Source of the DNA: Sulfurospirillum multivorans DSM 12446
GTDB lineage: Bacteria > Campylobacterota > Campylobacteria > Campylobacterales > Sulfurospirillaceae
Length of the DNA: 64,000 nucleotides
Assembly (NCBI RefSeq): GCF_000568815.1
Contig: NZ_CP007201.1
Coordinates: forward strand, 248,001 to 312,000
Direction of reading: 5' to 3'
Shown piece by piece: positions 44,875 through 54,060 of the stretch. The first letter of the stretch is position 1, and each line of letters begins with the position of its first letter. The translations under genes and the position numbers were made by a program. The notes under the pieces were generated by a model that made no database searches, had not been told where the DNA came from, and saw only the letters and a program-made list of their open reading frames with translations.

Positions 44875-45867
44875 GTGTACGCATCTTTAAAATCCATTGG
44901 TGGTTATGCCCCTTCTCACATCCTCAGCAATGTGGATCTTGAAAAAATGGTTGAAACAACAGATGAGTGGATTGAGAAGCGTACAGGCATTAAAGAAAGA
45001 CGTATTGCTGCGGATGATGAGACAACAAGCGATTTGGGCGTTAAAGCAGCGCTTCTTGCCATTTCGCGTGCGGGGATAGCGAAAGAAGAGATTGATCTTA
45101 TCATCTGTGCGACACTTTCACCTGATTATCTGTGTATGCCCTCCACTGCGTGTGTGATTGCTGGTAAACTGGGCATTAATGATGTGATGGCATTTGACAT
45201 CAGCGCTGCGTGCAGTGGGTTTGTCTACATGCTTTCCATGGCAAAAGCTTTCATTGAATCAGGCATGAAGAAAAATATTTTGCTTATTGGTGCCGAAAAA
45301 ATTAGTAGCATGATTGACTATACCGACCGAGGAACCTGTATTCTTTTTGGTGATGGGGCCGGTGCAGCAATTATTGGTGCGACTGAAGATAAAAACGAAG
45401 CTATTTTAGATATTCACGCCTCTGCTGATGGTCGTTATGGCGATCTTCTGATCACTCCAGGGTGTGGCTCAAAATACCCATGTTCCCAAGAGACACTGGA
45501 TAACAAACTTAATTACATCAAAATGCAAGGCAATGAAGTTTACAAAGTGGCGGTTAAAACTTTGACCAACGATGTGATTGATATTTTAGAAAACAATAAC
45601 ATCACAGCTTCTCAGGTCGATCATTTCATCCCACATCAAGCCAATTTTAGAATCATCGAAGCGGTGCGTGCAAAACTTAATTTCCCTATCGAAAAAACCG
45701 TTCTAACCGTCGCAAAATACGGCAATACTTCTGCAGCGTCCATTCCGATGGCAATGAACGATGCTTATGAAGAGGGACGTATCAAAAAAGGCGATCTGAT
45801 GCTCTTAGATACCTTTGGTGGTGGTTTCACGTGGGCAAGCGCTCTTGTGCGTTTTGGCGGTCATTAA
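44875..45867 (+). CDS. fabH: 3-oxoacyl-ACP synthase III (FabH)
   Basis: A 330-residue condensing enzyme starting fatty acid synthesis from acetyl-CoA and malonyl-ACP. The catalytic triad is Cys113 ([12 protein letters not shown]), His in [10 protein letters not shown] and Asn in KYGNTSAAS. The C-terminal [14 protein letters not shown] is typical. The start is GTG after AAGGAT. It converges with tyrA at a palindrome-rich terminator. Confidence 0.96.
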   Translation: MYASLKSIGGYAPSHILSNVDLEKMVETTDEWIEKRTGIKERRIAADDETTSDLGVKAALLAISRAGIAKEEIDLIICATLSPDYLCMPSTACVIAGKLGINDVMAFDISAACSGFVYMLSMAKAFIESGMKKNILLIGAEKISSMIDYTDRGTCILFGDGAGAAIIGATEDKNEAILDIHASADGRYGDLLITPGCGSKYPCSQETLDNKLNYIKMQGNEVYKVAVKTLTNDVIDILENNNITASQVDHFIPHQANFRIIEAVRAKLNFPIEKTVLTVAKYGNTSAASIPMAMNDAYEEGRIKKGDLMLLDTFGGGFTWASALVRFGGH

Positions 45868-45882
45868 TCCTTACATGTAAAC

Positions 45883-45913
45883 CTAAAAAAACTTACATGT
45901 AAAGCTTTTTTAG
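45883..45913. terminator. Bidirectional terminator between fabH and tyrA
   Basis: CTAAAAAA on the left and TTTTTTAG on the right enclose CTTACATGTAAAG, itself nearly a perfect palindrome, so a long hairpin can form with A-run and T-run arms usable in both directions. A second TTACATGTAA lies at 45871-45880. The tyrA stop codon lies inside the right arm. Confidence 0.75.
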
Positions 45914-46737
45914 AGAATTTTATGCAAGGTGGTGGCTTTACTCATCCACGCTTCAAGACCATTCCAGTCCTCTTCTTCAATCATCTTTTTTGACTTTTCA
46001 AGCTCTTCTTTAAACACCTCAATCGAACTTAAAAGATTGGCTTTATTTTGTCTGAAAATGTCCGACCACATTTGAGGCGAACTCTTAGCCACACGGCTCA
46101 TGTCCCTAAAACCACCTGCTGCAAGGGCTAAAATGCTTTTTGGGTCTTCTTGCCCCATAACACTGTTGGCTAGTGCATAACTAATCACATGGGGAAGATG
46201 CGAGATAAATGAAGCATGCGCGTCGTGTGAGATCGGATCCATAAAGACGATTTTCATTCCAATGTGGGAGAACATCTGAATGGCTCGGTTTTTATGCAGG
46301 TCATTGCTGTTGTCTGTATCGCACAAAACAACCACTTTGTCATGATAAAGATTTTGAATCGCGGCACTGGGGCCAAATTTTTCGGTACCCGTCATCGGGT
46401 GTGCGGCAATGAAGTTGGATCGAATTGCTTCAGGCACAGAAGCTACAATCTCCGCTTTGGTACTTCCTAAATCAATAATGGTCGTTGTATCGCGCACATC
46501 TTTAAGATCCTGGAGTGCTTTGATAATGCCTCCAACAGGAATGGCAAGGAAAATCACATCGCAAGCTTTAATCTCAGCGAAGGAGACAATGTCATGTACA
46601 AGATTGAGTTTTAATGCCTCTTCACAGTGGCTCAGATTGTGGTCGAAGCCAACAATTTTAGAGACCAATTTGGTGTTCTGGAGTGCTAAACCTAAAGAGC
46701 CTCCCATCAAACCAAGTCCAACAATACCAACAACCAT
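45910..46737 (-). CDS. tyrA: Prephenate dehydrogenase
   Basis: A 275-residue NAD(P)-dependent enzyme of tyrosine synthesis. GIVGLGLMGGSLGLAL is the nucleotide-binding motif. HPMTGTEKFGPSAA and the HDAHASFISHLPHVISYAL helix hold the substrate-binding His residues. The ATG at 46737 has AAGGAG 5 bases upstream; a longer frame to 46803 lacks such a signal. It is divergent from bamA. Confidence 0.94.
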   Translation of the reverse strand: MVVGIVGLGLMGGSLGLALQNTKLVSKIVGFDHNLSHCEEALKLNLVHDIVSFAEIKACDVIFLAIPVGGIIKALQDLKDVRDTTTIIDLGSTKAEIVASVPEAIRSNFIAAHPMTGTEKFGPSAAIQNLYHDKVVVLCDTDNSNDLHKNRAIQMFSHIGMKIVFMDPISHDAHASFISHLPHVISYALANSVMGQEDPKSILALAAGGFRDMSRVAKSSPQMWSDIFRQNKANLLSSIEVFKEELEKSKKMIEEEDWNGLEAWMSKATTLHKIL

Positions 46738-46866
46738 CAAAACTCCTTTTCTACCGTATCTTCGAGCACTTACATGTAACCTTATATGAGGTTTAATAGG
46801 CACTTAATTCTAGAGATGGTATTATATTCAAAATATCTAAAAAAATAAATTCTAGGGCTGATCAGT

Positions 46867-49113
46867 ATGAAAAAAATAACTGCGTTGTCTCTTGTTGTCG
46901 CGACTGCTTTGTGTGCGGCTCCGTTAAAAAACCTTCAGTTTGATGGTTTGATCCATCTTTCACCAGAGATGGCTTCAGAGATGATCGATATGAGAGCCGG
47001 TGACTCTGTCGATATGGAAAAAATCGATAAAGCAGTAAAAACGCTTTACAAACAGAACTATTTTGAAGATGTTTGGGTCGAAGAGGTGAGCGAAGGTGCT
47101 CTGTTGATCCATGTGAAAGAAAAACCCGTTATTGCTAAGGTCGATTTTTTAGGCATTAGTGAGAGCGACAAAGATGAGATGAATAAACTTGCAGGCATCA
47201 AAAAAGGTGAAGTTTATGATGCTGAACGAGCAGAACTCTCCAAACTCAAAATTATCAAGTTTTATGAAGACAAAGGGTATTTTGATACCGTTGTTGAGAT
47301 TAAAACGACTTCGCTCAGTGAAAAACTCTCTATGTCATTGGATTTTATCATTAACCGCGGTGAAAACGTTGTGATTAAAAACGTTACCTTATGCGGTACA
47401 AAAGAGCTGGATTATGATGATGTTGAGCCTAATATCGCCAATAAAGCTGCAGAGTGGCTTCCTTGGATGTGGGGCTTTAACGATGGAAAGCTGAGAACCA
47501 GTGATTTAGAGCATGATTCTGCGCGTATTAAAGATACCTATATGCAAAAAGGTTACTTGGACTGTGAAGTGAGTCAACCTTTCTTAAAAACCTACCTCGA
47601 TAGTTATACCGCTGATCTTGTTTACAGTATCAGTGAAGGCGAACAGTACAAAGTGGGTACGATTGCGATTGAAATTCCAGAAGGGTTTATCGATAGCGAT
47701 GAAGTGATTAAAGCGATGTTCCTTCAAAATGGAAAAGTCTTTAACGTTGCAAAACTTCGTAAAGATATGACACTGATTGAGACCAAGGTCGCGGATCAGG
47801 GGTATGCGTTTGTGAAAATTGTTCCGGATGTTAAAAATGACAAAGCAACACACATTGCAAACATTACATACCGTGTTATCCCGGGTGAAAAAGTGTATAT
47901 CAACAATGTCAGAATCGCAGGCAATAGCCGAACGATTGATAGGGTTGTCAGACGCGAAGTTTACTTAGCCAATAATGATCTTTATAGCAGAACCGATGTT
48001 ACCGATACAAAAAGTGCGCTTAAGCGAACAGGGTATTTTGAAGATGTTGAGATCAAAGAAGAGCGTTTGAGTAAAAACTCTATGGACTTAGTCATCAATG
48101 TCAAAGAGGCTTCAACAGGTTCAATCGGTGGTGGTATTGGTTATGGCTCATCCGATGGACTTTTGTTGAGTGCGAGTGTGTCTGATGGCAATATCTTTGG
48201 TTCAGGCTTGCGAGCTGGTATTGATGTGGAAAGAAGTGATAGTGAGCTTAATGGTGCACTTTCTTTAAGTAACCCACGCCTTTTTGACTCTGTGTACAGC
48301 CTTAGTGGTAAAATTTATGCCGCCGACAATGACTACGACTATTATGATGAAGAGCGATACGGAATTAACATTGTTTTAGGGCGTAAAATTGCACGTAACT
48401 GGGGTGTTTCAATAGGGTATATTATTGAGCAAAACAAACTCTCTGATGTGGATGACAGCGTTGATCCCTCTTTGTATACCACGGAACGAACACTTAAAAG
48501 TTCGGTTGTTCCAGGTATCTCGTTTAACAATACCGATGACTACTACCTTCCACGTAGTGGTATCGCTGCAAGCAGCAGTTTAGAGATTGCAGGATTGGGT
48601 GGTGATGAGAAGTTTATGAGCAGTGTCAATAAATTTGCAACCTATTACGGTCTGCAAGATTTGATCGATTATGATTTGATTTTACGTTACAAAGCTCAGT
48701 TCAAATACCTTGCCATCAATGATTCAGATGAAATATACTCTTACGGTGAGAAGTACTATATGGGTGGTGTTAGAACCATTCGTGGTTATGAGTCTAACTC
48801 CATTTCTCCAAGAGGGACTCTAAAAACGACTGATGAGCCTTTAGGTGCGCTTGTTGGTGGTAACACAATGCTCATTAATACCGTAGAAGCGAGCTTCCCA
48901 TTGATCGAACGTCTTAAAATGCGTGCCGCAATCTTTTTTGACTATGGTATGATCGGTGAAGATAATTTAAATATTAAACGCGGTGGTACAGGTATTGCGC
49001 TTGAATGGGTTTCTCCATTAGGACCGATTGGGCTTATCTTTGCACAGCCGGTTATGGATGAAGCAGGGGATGAAAAAGCATCCTTTGAATTTACCATCGG
49101 ACAGAAATTCTAA
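46867..49113 (+). CDS. bamA: Outer-membrane assembly protein BamA
   Basis: A 748-residue Omp85 protein that inserts beta-barrel proteins in the outer membrane. A Sec signal peptide (KKITALSLVVATALCAAP) is followed by five POTRA-like repeats (for example GDSVDMEKIDKAVKTLYKQNYFEDV). The 16-strand barrel from about residue 405 includes GGGIGYGSSDG, YYMGGVRTIRGYESNS (the VRGF/Y loop) and the C-terminal EFTIGQKF ending in Phe. It is divergent from tyrA and followed by a strong terminator. Confidence 0.96.
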   Translation: MKKITALSLVVATALCAAPLKNLQFDGLIHLSPEMASEMIDMRAGDSVDMEKIDKAVKTLYKQNYFEDVWVEEVSEGALLIHVKEKPVIAKVDFLGISESDKDEMNKLAGIKKGEVYDAERAELSKLKIIKFYEDKGYFDTVVEIKTTSLSEKLSMSLDFIINRGENVVIKNVTLCGTKELDYDDVEPNIANKAAEWLPWMWGFNDGKLRTSDLEHDSARIKDTYMQKGYLDCEVSQPFLKTYLDSYTADLVYSISEGEQYKVGTIAIEIPEGFIDSDEVIKAMFLQNGKVFNVAKLRKDMTLIETKVADQGYAFVKIVPDVKNDKATHIANITYRVIPGEKVYINNVRIAGNSRTIDRVVRREVYLANNDLYSRTDVTDTKSALKRTGYFEDVEIKEERLSKNSMDLVINVKEASTGSIGGGIGYGSSDGLLLSASVSDGNIFGSGLRAGIDVERSDSELNGALSLSNPRLFDSVYSLSGKIYAADNDYDYYDEERYGINIVLGRKIARNWGVSIGYIIEQNKLSDVDDSVDPSLYTTERTLKSSVVPGISFNNTDDYYLPRSGIAASSSLEIAGLGGDEKFMSSVNKFATYYGLQDLIDYDLILRYKAQFKYLAINDSDEIYSYGEKYYMGGVRTIRGYESNSISPRGTLKTTDEPLGALVGGNTMLINTVEASFPLIERLKMRAAIFFDYGMIGEDNLNIKRGGTGIALEWVSPLGPIGLIFAQPVMDEAGDEKASFEFTIGQKF

Positions 49114-49125
49114 TCTTACATGTAA

Positions 49126-49158
49126 CCAAGGAAAGCGTCTCTTTCCTTGGTCTTCTTC
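49126..49158 (+). terminator. Terminator downstream of bamA
   Basis: CCAAGGAAAG and CTTTCCTTGG form a perfect 10-bp stem with a 5-base loop, then TCTTCTTC. A TTACATGTAA palindrome (49116-49125) sits immediately before the stem. The convergent ppx gene ends at 49175. Confidence 0.85.
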
Positions 49159-49174
49159 GCTTCAACTTCCTAAA

Positions 49175-50641
49175 TTACTTAATAATAATCGCAAAAGAGG
49201 CTGGTTTAATCAGTTGCTTAATCTGTTCACGTGCTAAAAAAAGTCTTTTCTCTGCTTGAATAGTGAGAGTATGATTTTGGTAGCTAAAGGAAATTTTGCT
49301 GCGACGCATATCGCTGTTAATGGCTTTGGCTAACGAGAGAATGAAGCTGAGCCATTGCACGGTTTGCATATCGGGCAAAAGGGTTTTATAAAGCGTCATA
49401 TCCTCTTGTGTTGGAAGTTTGTTGACGTGGTATTTAATCAACATCGCAATGAGAATTTTTTGTTCATGCGAAAAGCCGTAGTTGAGGTTATTTAAAATAA
49501 AGTAGAAACTGTGCAGATGATTTTGATAAAACCCTAGCTTTGTGCCTATGTTATGAAGTTCTGCGGCGACACCCAGTTCGTATTTAAAATGCTCGGTCAT
49601 GCCATGAAGTGGTGATAGTGTTTCAAAAAGAAGGTGCGAAACCCTTTTAATATAAAGATTGTCTTCTTCCATCAGTGAAAAACGATCTTTAAAACTGCGA
49701 AGGCTGAGTTTAAAATCAGCGCTAAATTTATGATGGTGGGAGCGTAAAAGATCGCATAAATAAGCCCCTTCTCTGATCCCCGCACCACTGGTGATCATTG
49801 TTTTGCTGGAGAGCTTTTGCAAGATAGACTGAAAGATTATGCACCCTTCGCGCATCGTATCAAAGCGATCTTTACGCACACCCAGATTCTTGAGTCCCAA
49901 AACATCGGAACTGACGATAGCATTGACCAAAGAGGTGTGCGAAGCGATCTCATACTCAAAGCCATGCACCGTTTTAAGCGGATAATTGGTGCGTTCCATA
50001 ATGATCTTAGAAAGCGATCTTAATGTTCCCCCAATACCAATCATATCGTTACATGTAAAACGCTCTGGAATCTTTTCAATGGCTTCATTGATAAAAGCAC
50101 GAATTTTTTCCAAAGGTATTTTTTTATCAAAAAAGAGCTCTTTGAGTCGGACAGTGCCAATATTAAGTGAGATCGTTTCAACAATCAGACCATTTTCAAT
50201 CTTAGCAAGCTCCGTTGAGCCTCCACCAATGTCAATCGTCACAGCATCGTGGATCTCTTTAAGGTAGTTAAGCGCTCCAACAGCGCCATAATATGCCTCT
50301 TTCGTTCCTTCAATAATTTTAATGTTGATATTAAGCTCATGATGGACTCTGTTAATAAAAGCATTGGCATTGGGGGCATCACGAAGTGCAGATGTGGCAA
50401 TGCAAAGCACTTTGTTGCACTTAAACCCTTTAATGATGTGCCCAAACTCTTCAAGTGCCGTAAAAGCGCGATTCAGTGCAGGTTCTTGCAGTACGCCATC
50501 AAAGTTGTAAGCACCTTCTCCAATGCGTACACGACTCTTGGTCTCATTAATCAAATGGAACGCAAAACGGCTGCTTTTTTCAAAGATTGCCATTCTTGCA
50601 GAGTTGGATCCTATATCAATAATGGCTGTGCGTTTAGACAT
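49175..50641 (-). CDS. ppx: Exopolyphosphatase/GppA-family phosphatase
   Basis: A 488-residue ASKHA-fold phosphatase acting on polyphosphate and/or pppGpp. TAIIDIGSNSARMAIFE is the phosphate-1 loop, AVTIDIGGGSTELA the phosphate-2 region, and MIGIGGTLRSL follows. The C-terminal HD-like helical domain (AAELHNIGTKLGF, LIKYHVNKLP) may matter for specificity. Its ATG overlaps the fdxB stop (TAATG), so the two are coupled. Confidence 0.88.
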   Translation of the reverse strand: MSKRTAIIDIGSNSARMAIFEKSSRFAFHLINETKSRVRIGEGAYNFDGVLQEPALNRAFTALEEFGHIIKGFKCNKVLCIATSALRDAPNANAFINRVHHELNINIKIIEGTKEAYYGAVGALNYLKEIHDAVTIDIGGGSTELAKIENGLIVETISLNIGTVRLKELFFDKKIPLEKIRAFINEAIEKIPERFTCNDMIGIGGTLRSLSKIIMERTNYPLKTVHGFEYEIASHTSLVNAIVSSDVLGLKNLGVRKDRFDTMREGCIIFQSILQKLSSKTMITSGAGIREGAYLCDLLRSHHHKFSADFKLSLRSFKDRFSLMEEDNLYIKRVSHLLFETLSPLHGMTEHFKYELGVAAELHNIGTKLGFYQNHLHSFYFILNNLNYGFSHEQKILIAMLIKYHVNKLPTQEDMTLYKTLLPDMQTVQWLSFILSLAKAINSDMRRSKISFSYQNHTLTIQAEKRLFLAREQIKQLIKPASFAIIIK

Positions 50642-50892
50642 TAAAGGTCGCTATTAAGCTGTTCGTATTTTAGCTTTAGCTCTTCAACGCTTTCGATATT
50701 ATCGGGGTCTGCAACGATGCACTCAACAGGGCACACAGAGATACAAGCGGGCTCATCATAGTGACCAACACACTCTGTACACACATCAGGATCAATGATA
50801 TAAATAGGATCAGACTCCTCAATTGCTCCATTGGGGCATTCATCGCGACACGCGTCACACGCGATACACTCTTCCGTGATCATTAAAGACAT
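50641..50892 (-). CDS. fdxB: 2[4Fe-4S] ferredoxin
   Basis: An 83-residue ferredoxin with CIACDACRDECP and CTECVGHYDEPACISVCPVEC, the same spaced layout as the one at 42493. It lies between ppx and the histidine kinase gene. The order ppx-fdxB-cosR-folB-plsY is one I recall from Campylobacter, which supports the name. The electron partner is unknown. Confidence 0.86.
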   Translation of the reverse strand: MSLMITEECIACDACRDECPNGAIEESDPIYIIDPDVCTECVGHYDEPACISVCPVECIVADPDNIESVEELKLKYEQLNSDL

Positions 50893-50958
50893 GCTTGTTT
50901 TCCTTATTTAAGTCAAATTTATTGACGAGTTTATACACTAAAAATACTTTAACGAAAT

Positions 50959-52269
50959 TTAAAGAGAACGTTTGCGAAGAGGAAGTAAGAGTGTAGCAAC
51001 CGTTCCTTGCCTATCTTCCCTGTTTTTTAATGTGATTTTTGCCCCAATAGCATCGGCGGCATTCTTTGCAAGGAACAGTCCAAGCCCTGCACCTGTTTGA
51101 TTTCCATAGCGTTTAAACGGTGCAAAAAGATCTTTACTCTCATCAATACCAATCCCTTCATCAATCACATGTACCACAAAACCCTCTTTTGAAAGGAGTG
51201 CTTGAATCGTGATATTTCCGTGCTTTGGCGTGAATTTGATTGCATTTTGAACAAAATTCTGTAAGATATGAATCAAAAGAGTGGGTTGAAGCATCATTTT
51301 ATAGCTCAAAGGTGCGATCTCTTCAATAAGATTTTTATCTTCCATCTTGGCTAAAATGGTGTAATTATTCACTTGCTCTTTTAAAAAAGCAATCAAATCA
51401 ATCTCTACAGGTTTTTCAAATTGCGCCCCTTCTTGCCTACCAATCTCTAAGATATTGCTGATCATCTTGTTCATATCGTTAATCGTTTGGTTATTGCTTT
51501 TGATCGTATCGATATATTTTTCATTCTCTCTTGGTTTTAAAAGTGTTACTTCATTTTTTGTTTTCATAACTGCTAAAGGTGTTTTGAGTTCATGTGCGGC
51601 ACCGATGAAGAGCTCTTTTTGAGAGTTAACAAAGATTTGAATGCGCTCAACCAGTTTATTGATACTTGATCCCAAAGGTTGAAACTCACTGGGGAGCTTT
51701 TGTGTCTCAATCATCTGTAAAAAGTTTTCATTCATATTGGCAAGTTTGTTGGTCAAAGAGCGAATGGGAAGGACTAGCATCCGAGAAAGAAAAAGCGCAT
51801 AAAAAAGGATCAAGAAGATCGCGGTCAGGTTAATGCTCAAAATATTTTTAAGAATTTTATTCAGCAAAATATCGGTATTGGAAATATCTTTGGTGATAGA
51901 GATGAAGTAATGTTCGCGTTTTTCCAAAGGGTAGTAGATGGTCAGAAATTTTTGCTCATCTTTTTCACTGTGCTCAAACGAAGGGGTATTGCCTTGATTG
52001 ACACGAATGGCAATGGTGACTTTCACATCGTTGGGGTTATTGATTGAACTTAAGGATGGATCAAAAATATTAATGCCCATGCGCTCAATAGAGCTGGTGC
52101 GTGAGGTAGCAATAATTTGGGCTTGTTTGGTGAGTTCTTGGGTAATATCTTCAAAAATGGAGATTTTAATGTAGTTGTAGAGGATAACGGAAAAGATTAC
52201 AATCAGTGTCGCCGAAGCGGACACCAATTGTAATATAAAACTTTCTCTTATACTTTTTTGGGAAAGCAA
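50959..52269 (-). CDS. Sensor histidine kinase paired with CosR-like regulator
   Basis: A 436-residue membrane kinase. Membrane segments lie near residues 14-33 and 143-163, bounding a periplasmic sensor of about 105 residues with no family I recognise. A HAMP-like linker (RMLVLPIRSLTNKLANMNENF) is followed by the phosphoacceptor His226 in AAHELKTPLAVMKTK. The ATP-binding boxes are NAIKFTPKHGN, VIDEGIGIDESK and GAGLGLFLAKNAADAI. It overlaps the response regulator gene by 22 bases, so the two very probably act together. Confidence 0.9.
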   Translation of the reverse strand: MLSQKSIRESFILQLVSASATLIVIFSVILYNYIKISIFEDITQELTKQAQIIATSRTSSIERMGINIFDPSLSSINNPNDVKVTIAIRVNQGNTPSFEHSEKDEQKFLTIYYPLEKREHYFISITKDISNTDILLNKILKNILSINLTAIFLILFYALFLSRMLVLPIRSLTNKLANMNENFLQMIETQKLPSEFQPLGSSINKLVERIQIFVNSQKELFIGAAHELKTPLAVMKTKNEVTLLKPRENEKYIDTIKSNNQTINDMNKMISNILEIGRQEGAQFEKPVEIDLIAFLKEQVNNYTILAKMEDKNLIEEIAPLSYKMMLQPTLLIHILQNFVQNAIKFTPKHGNITIQALLSKEGFVVHVIDEGIGIDESKDLFAPFKRYGNQTGAGLGLFLAKNAADAIGAKITLKNREDRQGTVATLLLPLRKRSL

Positions 52270-52919
52270 AATCTATAACCTCTTCGTCTAACGGTCTCAA
52301 TGGTTGAGATTTCCAATGGTTTATCCATTTTTTGACGAATTTGGTTAATAGCAACTTCAATAACGTTGGGTGTAACAAGCTCTGGCTCTTCCCAGATCGC
52401 GTCAAGGAGTTGCTCTTTGGAGACGATTTGGTCGCTATGGCGAGCAAGGTGTGTTAATACTTCAAACGGTTTACCTTTAAGTTCAATCTCTTGACCTTTG
52501 TAGGTAATTTTTTCTTCATCAGGATCGATCGTAAGGTCATCAATTTTGATAACATTGGTACCGCCAAAACGAAGACGAGCTTCGATACGAGCGACTAAAA
52601 TATCAAAATCAAATGGTTTACGAATGTAATCATCAGCACCCGCTTTAAGGGCTTTGATTTCGCTCTCTTTGTCATCTTTTGCAGAGATAATCACTGCAGC
52701 CGTGCGTGGAGATTTTTGTTTAATGAGGTTGATAAGATCAACGCCATCGCCATCAGGGAGCATCCAGTCTGTTAAAACGAGGTCATAATTACGAATACCA
52801 ATGTAGTATTCTGCATCTTTATAGTTTTCAGAGCTGTCGGTTTGGTACCCAAATTCTTGTAAGCCTTCTGCAATAGTCTTATTGAGGGTTACTTCATCTT
52901 CAACGATTAAAATTCGCAT
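52248..52919 (-). CDS. cosR: OmpR-family response regulator, CosR/HsrA-like
   Basis: A 223-residue regulator. The receiver has acidic residues VEDE (7-9), Asp51 in VLTDWMLPDGDG, Ser in VIISAKDD and Lys in YIRKPFDFD, a full phosphorylation site. The winged-helix output includes PFEVLTHLARHSDQIVSKEQLLDAIW and ETVRRRGYRFCFPKK. The wording closely matches my memory of Campylobacter CosR and Helicobacter HsrA, essential oxidative-stress regulators usually described as orphans with an altered receiver. Here the Asp is present and a kinase gene overlaps. Identity to CosR is inferred from this and from the folB-plsY neighbours. Confidence 0.8.
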   Translation of the reverse strand: MRILIVEDEVTLNKTIAEGLQEFGYQTDSSENYKDAEYYIGIRNYDLVLTDWMLPDGDGVDLINLIKQKSPRTAAVIISAKDDKESEIKALKAGADDYIRKPFDFDILVARIEARLRFGGTNVIKIDDLTIDPDEEKITYKGQEIELKGKPFEVLTHLARHSDQIVSKEQLLDAIWEEPELVTPNVIEVAINQIRQKMDKPLEISTIETVRRRGYRFCFPKKV

Positions 52920-52998
52920 TATAAATTCCTTAGTTGCTAAAATTTAAACGGGATTATAGCATAATTTTAGCTAGATTTAAAGTTTTTTTAATTAAATT

Positions 52999-53334
52999 TT
53001 AATTTTGGGCGTAGTAAATCGTGTGCGAAACCCCAACTATCGCATTTGGCAAAATATCGGGTTTTAAAATTTTGAGTTTAAGTTTTGAGATTTGTGGATA
53101 GAAAACTTTAAGTTTTTGACTTAAATCCTTTAACGCATCTTCGAGTAAAAAGTAGCACATCGCGTTCATTTCAGATTCTAAAAAAGCAGAAACTTTGGCA
53201 TAATCAATGAAATTATCCCCCTGATAATCATACGCAATCTTTACATGTAACGTAACCTTTTGAGGGGTGAGGCGCTCTTTTTCAAGAATGCCTACAATTG
53301 TCTCAAACGTTAAATTGTCAATATGAATCTGCAT
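52999..53334 (-). CDS. folB: Dihydroneopterin aldolase family protein
   Basis: A 111-residue member of the FolB family in folate synthesis. FETIVGILEKERLTPQKVTLHVKI carries the conserved GxxxxER-type start and the beta strand, and the C-terminus has KLKILKPDILPNAIVGVSHTIYY. It is shorter and less canonical than enterobacterial FolB but typical for Campylobacterota. The start overlaps the plsY stop by one base. Confidence 0.82.
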   Translation of the reverse strand: MQIHIDNLTFETIVGILEKERLTPQKVTLHVKIAYDYQGDNFIDYAKVSAFLESEMNAMCYFLLEDALKDLSQKLKVFYPQISKLKLKILKPDILPNAIVGVSHTIYYAQN

Positions 53335-53960
53335 TAGACAACTTTAGATTCTTTGCCTTGAAAGAGTCGAATGATATTGGGAATGTGTTTATACACAATC
53401 AAAAATGCGATGATAAAAATCGGCGCATGGGTTTTAATCCCTTCAAGATCAGGATGCAGGATAAACGAAGAGAGAATCAAAGCACACAGTGCCAAAAGGG
53501 ATGATAACGAAGAGATTTTAAGCACTTTTCCCGCGACAAACCATGTTACAAAAGCGATCAAAGTTTCAAAAGGAAGCATCACAAATAGCACACCCGCTCC
53601 TGTTGCCACGCCTTTACCGCCTTCAAATTTCAGGTAAGGACTGTAGCAATGCCCAATGACGGCAAAAATAGCGATCGCCCACAGCGTTTCGATGCTTAAT
53701 CCCAAAAATTTACCAACTAATAAAAGAACAATGCCTTTCAGTGCATCTAAAACAACCGTAACAATGGCGAGTTTTTTTGCCAATACGGGATTGGTCTCTT
53801 TGAGAACTCGAAGCACATTGGTCGCCCCAATACTTCCACTTCCTGCTTCTCGAATATCTTGACCTGTAAAAAGTTTTGCTAAGAGTAAACCAAACGGAAT
53901 ACCGCCCACAAGATAGCTTAAAATATAAAATTGAACGTTAATATTATAGAGAAAATCCAC
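53334..53960 (-). CDS. plsY: Glycerol-3-phosphate acyltransferase PlsY
   Basis: A 208-residue polytopic membrane enzyme that acylates glycerol 3-phosphate with acyl-phosphate from PlsX. Signature loops are SYLVGGIPFGLLLAK, REAGSGSIGATNVLRVL and GHCYSPYLKFEGGKGVATG, and there are five membrane segments. The GTG at 53960 has AAGGA 7 bases upstream and gives the usual family length; the frame stays open to 54122 but would add an unlikely 54-residue extension. Confidence 0.92.
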   Translation of the reverse strand: MDFLYNINVQFYILSYLVGGIPFGLLLAKLFTGQDIREAGSGSIGATNVLRVLKETNPVLAKKLAIVTVVLDALKGIVLLLVGKFLGLSIETLWAIAIFAVIGHCYSPYLKFEGGKGVATGAGVLFVMLPFETLIAFVTWFVAGKVLKISSLSSLLALCALILSSFILHPDLEGIKTHAPIFIIAFLIVYKHIPNIIRLFQGKESKVV

Positions 53961-54022
53961 ACACAATCCTTCATTGAAATTGCCACAGTATAGCAATAAT
54001 TTTGTTATTATTTCTTTAACGC

Positions 54023-54028
54023 TATAAT
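54023..54028 (+). promoter_or_regulatory. Promoter -10 of nadA
   Basis: TATAAT 32 bases before the nadA GTG, in the 100-base gap between divergent plsY and nadA. Confidence 0.5.
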
Positions 54029-54060
54029 AAGTTTTTTCAATAGAACGCAAGGAATTTAGG

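Noticed and set aside
45910-46803. Longer tyrA with 22 extra N-terminal residues
   Set aside because: The nucleotide-binding motif must be near the N-terminus, and AAGGAG is placed for the ATG at 46737.
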